Assembly: GCA_934045905.1 (NCBI GenBank)
Contig: OW203763.1
Location: 16,126,948 to 16,190,947, forward strand
From: Leuctra nigra
Taxonomy: Eukaryota; Arthropoda; Insecta; Plecoptera; Leuctridae
Length of the DNA stretch: 64,000 bases
Direction: 5' to 3'
Part shown: in pieces, positions 61,301 through 64,000 of the stretch
Position numbering within the stretch: position 1 is the first letter of the stretch
Layout of the letters: each line of letters starts with the position of its first letter
Position numbers and translations under genes: made by a program
The notes under the pieces: generated by a model
What the model was told of the DNA's origin: nothing
The model's database searches: none
The model's input: the letters and a program-made list of their open reading frames with translations, nothing else

Positions 61301-63847
61301 ATGTTGAAAAACTCTCAACTTCTAGTCATTACGATAATGATGACATACTTATGACATACTTGTCAATCATAAGGTAGGTTAAGATAGAGAGATGCCCATT
61401 ATACATAACATGACCCTTGTGTGGACATCTCTTGGAGAGTACAGTCATCTCCAAGTTACCTACTAAGTAGAGATGTAAAGTTACCGGTAACATTGAAATT
61501 GGTAATATTACCGGTAACATTACCGAGCACGGTAATATTGAATTTTCTGCGCAGTTTTAACTATATGGCGTAAGAAAATTAATGAATGTGAATTAATTAA
61601 TTTTTTCATATTACTTAGTTTACATAGGTATTGTGTATTTACTATTTATTGATTGAGGATAGGTATACATCTCAATTTTACAATAGTCGTGTATAGTTTT
61701 TGTGAGCTTACCTCGATTGGAGTAAAAATGAAAATATCTCACGATTGGTCAAAAATCAAAATGCTGCGATTAAGTTCAAATTTTGCCTGGACATTAAGAC
61801 TACTACCTACCATTTTCTCTTATTTTATAAGTTTTCAGCCTAATCGGTAGAGAACGTGTATACTCATTTGATATTTAAATAGAATACCAGAAGGTATTTT
61901 ATTGTCATTTAATTTCCTGTGCAACTTACATCTGTTTTTCTTTATGGATCATAGTGATGGCTATTCTCATTTTCAATGAAGTCGTGTAATTTTATTTTGA
62001 TCGTATTTCAATTCCTATGGATGTATATGTTTTCTTTGCATTACGATATTCCGGTTGGATGGAGATGTTGCGCGTTTGGGTGCTCGCTCATTAGCGCGTT
62101 ATACACCGAGCGTTTTCCTAGTTATTTCTGCTTAAATAAAGACTTCGAGTCGAGGTAAATTTTCATTAAATGTTGGAATGGGCATGATTAACAATTACGA
62201 AATTAAACATCATGCTTTTACAGTCGCAGTGAAATATCCTGCAATCAAAGAGCGAACTCTGAAAGACCCTTCCTTCAAAATAATTAGGTAGTATGTAAAA
62301 GAAAGTAAATTTAAAAAAAATAAATAGCCAACGTGGAAAATATTACATTTGATAATGTTTAGATGTCGGTACCTACAGTATAACTTGTTGATTTATAAAA
62401 ATATAATCAAATCTCTATACATCCTCTTTATACACTGTGGTGTACTGTGGCAAAATTTGAACACTTCCATTATTTTTTTTTCTCTAAAGACTTCGAGTCG
62501 AGGTAAATTTTCATTAAATGTTGGAATGGGCATGATTAACAATTACGAAATTAAACATCATGCTTTTACAGTCGCAGTGAAATATCCTGCAATCAAAGAG
62601 CGAACTCTGAAAGACCCTTCCTTCAAAATAATTAGGTAGTATGTAAAAGAAAGTAAATTTAAAAAAAATAAATAGCCAACGTGGAAAATATTACATTTGA
62701 TAATGTTTAGATGTCGGTACCTACAGTATAACTTGTTGATTTATAAAAATATAATCAAATCTCTATACATCCTCTTTATACACTGTGGTGTACTGTGGCA
62801 AAATTTGAACACTTCCATTATTTTTTTTTCTCTAAAATTACCGAAAGTTACAATGTTACCAACGATGGGGGTAATATTACCGTAATATTACCGTTACCGG
62901 TAATATTACCGGTAATATTACCAGTGTTCACATCTCTACTACTAAGACATAGTCATTCTTGAGAGAGAAGGAACTCCCGTACTTCACTGTACATAGGTCA
63001 CCGGGACACCTAATTTGAGATCAATTGAGTGCTTGTATAACCGAGCATGACATCAAGAGTGAAGTTAGACTGAACAAAATGGCATTCATGCTGCCACATC
63101 AGTATATTATGTATTTTGTTCAGTCTGACGTCACATCGATTCGAATCCGCATGGAAGTTGACTCGAAAGATCTGGAAACTAATAGGTCTCTTGAACAAAT
63201 ACTAGTTTTCACAGACTCACCTGCTTCTGTCGGACCAACAAATCAGTAACGGCTTTGGCCAAGTCCTCAACACGTTTACCGAGCATTCCAGCCGTATGCC
63301 GCACCAAGCCCCAAAGTTTCTGCTGACAAGCTTTCTCATAGAGCAGTTTCAACAGATCCTTCACTGTGATAGGTTTGCCCTCGTCCAGCATTCCTTGAGA
63401 ATACAAAACAATAGTTTATTAAAAATACAGCCAACTGCATGTACGTTAATAACACAACTCATAAAATAAGGCTTTACCAGTATTATAGTCGAGTCCTTGG
63501 GTATCTACAAGATATTGTAGTATATCGCCCTGCTCTTCAAGATTCTCGGTTTCCCTTAACATTGCCAGCAGTTCTTCCACTTCAGTGTCCGCATACTGTG
63601 TCTCGGAATTGTATCTGTACAAATCATTAAATATTGTATGACATCAAATAGCATGAAGACTTGTAAGCAGGGAGATAAGAAATGATTTACCTCGTGCGGC
63701 CGCTGGTAGTACCCAGCATTTGCTTCCATAGCGGTACAATATCTTCCGGAGGAGAAGGGGATCTCTTCTTCAGTATGCTGGCCTTCTCCACTTCTGGCCC
63801 ACTCAAGGATGGTCGTCTCTCATCACTTTGCATTCCCAACATGTCCG
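58360..63847 (-). CDS. PHKA: Phosphorylase b kinase regulatory subunit alpha, C-terminal exons (partial)
   Basis: Ten exons in phase (minus): 63847-63691, 63614-63478, 63393-63221, 61259-61065, 60693-60537, 59666-59614, 59531-59376, 59030-58977, 58888-58685 and 58587-58360. The gene continues past the right edge, so only about 500 C-terminal residues are seen. Diagnostic PHKA segments are [89 protein letters not shown] and [14 protein letters not shown]. The last four residues, CTIS, form a CaaX box, like the farnesylated end of mammalian alpha subunits. The subunit holds the glycogen phosphorylase kinase catalytic gamma subunit inactive until phosphorylation or calcium relieves it. Intron sequence carries a TTAA MITE and a 1.5-kb hAT-like element. 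The gene is tail-to-tail with mRpL28. Confidence 0.95.
59972..60503. mobile_element. 532-bp MITE with TTAA target site, copy 2
   Basis: GGTGGCTCATCC at the left and GGTTGAGCCACG at the right are inverted, with TTAA on both sides (59968-59971, 60504-60507). It is the same family as 45563-46096, in opposite orientation. It lies in a PHKA intron. Confidence 0.9.
61468..62938. mobile_element. 1471-bp hAT-like element in a PHKA intron
   Basis: Both ends read TAGAGATGT inwards and are followed by repeated GGTAATATTACC / GTTACCGGTAAC palindromes. A perfect 8-bp target duplication CTACTAAG lies at 61460-61467 and 62939-62946. It contains the 62141-62836 tandem duplication and a core shared with the 6528-8107 repeat. 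No transposase frame seen. Confidence 0.92.
62141..62836. repeat. 348-bp tandem duplication inside the hAT-like element
   Basis: Two adjacent copies (62141-62488 and 62489-62836) begin GACTTCGAGTCGAGG and look identical throughout. Open frames in each copy are duplicates of one another. Confidence 0.95.
63043..63141. mobile_element. About 100-bp foldback in a PHKA intron
   Basis: AGACTGAACAAAAT at the left and ATTTTGTTCAGTCT at the right, with TGACATCA/TGACGTCA further out, form a stem over most of the length. The peptides read on both strands are similar for this reason. Confidence 0.7.
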
Positions 63848-64000
63848 CTAAACAAATCATATAGCATTCATATGGAAAGTATTTAAACAAGAAATCACTC
63901 GAGTACTTCTGTACACAGAGGTAACTGAAGCAATATGGTCGATTAGGTATACTTGACTTAAAAGCAGTGAAATATACATGCCATTAAACTCTGTAAGATT

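Noticed and set aside
62349..62885. Duplicated open frames [10 protein letters not shown]...
   Set aside because: They arise from the 348-bp tandem duplication in a transposon and show no coding features.
63010..63249. Similar peptides on both strands
   Set aside because: Caused by the palindromic foldback at 63043-63141.

Overview
The window is eukaryotic nuclear DNA, AT-rich and rich in introns and transposons. The genes it carries (a CYP4G cytochrome P450, mitochondrial ribosomal protein L28, a C6orf89-like membrane protein and a phosphorylase kinase alpha subunit) point to an insect. CYP4G is an insect-specific P450 subfamily. A hemipteran such as a planthopper is my guess from the style of the repeats; the sequence does not prove it.

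Layout. 1-2377: about 41 copies of a 57-bp unit that keep one frame open, running in from the left edge. They carry a 20-unit (1140 bp) higher-order period and end in a short unique tail. 3549-5570: two in-frame exons of a small charged protein with a Thr-rich tail. 5800-8800: inverted-repeat elements, a composite repeat edged by microsatellites, and one MITE inserted in another. 8800-13670: no convincing gene. 13797-19136 (+): a five-exon gene for a secreted glycine-rich protein with a duplicated exon pair and a probable GC-AG intron. 20489-39858 (-): a complete CYP4G gene of 11 coding exons (549 aa) over 19.4 kb, its introns filled with hAT-like elements, tRNA-type SINEs and foldbacks. 39990-49100: gene-poor, with two 5'-truncated LINE fragments and several MITEs. 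49128-51604 (-): C6orf89-like gene, 6 exons, 353 aa. It is head-to-head with mRpL28 (51985-57912, +, 6 exons, 284 aa), whose first intron holds a 2.2-kb transposon with a perfect 8-bp target duplication. 58360-63847 (-): the last ten exons of phosphorylase kinase alpha, ending in a CaaX box. The gene continues past the right edge and is tail-to-tail with mRpL28.

Exon models were built by hand. I joined GT-AG (or GC-AG) boundaries, checked that codon phase was kept across every junction, and compared with protein families I know. The genes do not form one pathway: CYP4G makes cuticular hydrocarbons, mRpL28 serves mitochondrial translation, PHKA regulates glycogen breakdown, and the C6orf89 family is poorly understood. 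The most informative structure is the record of mobile elements, many with exact target-site duplications, the 57-bp higher-order repeat array, and the exon-pair duplication in the glycine-rich gene. I saw no CRISPR array, rRNA or functional tRNA.
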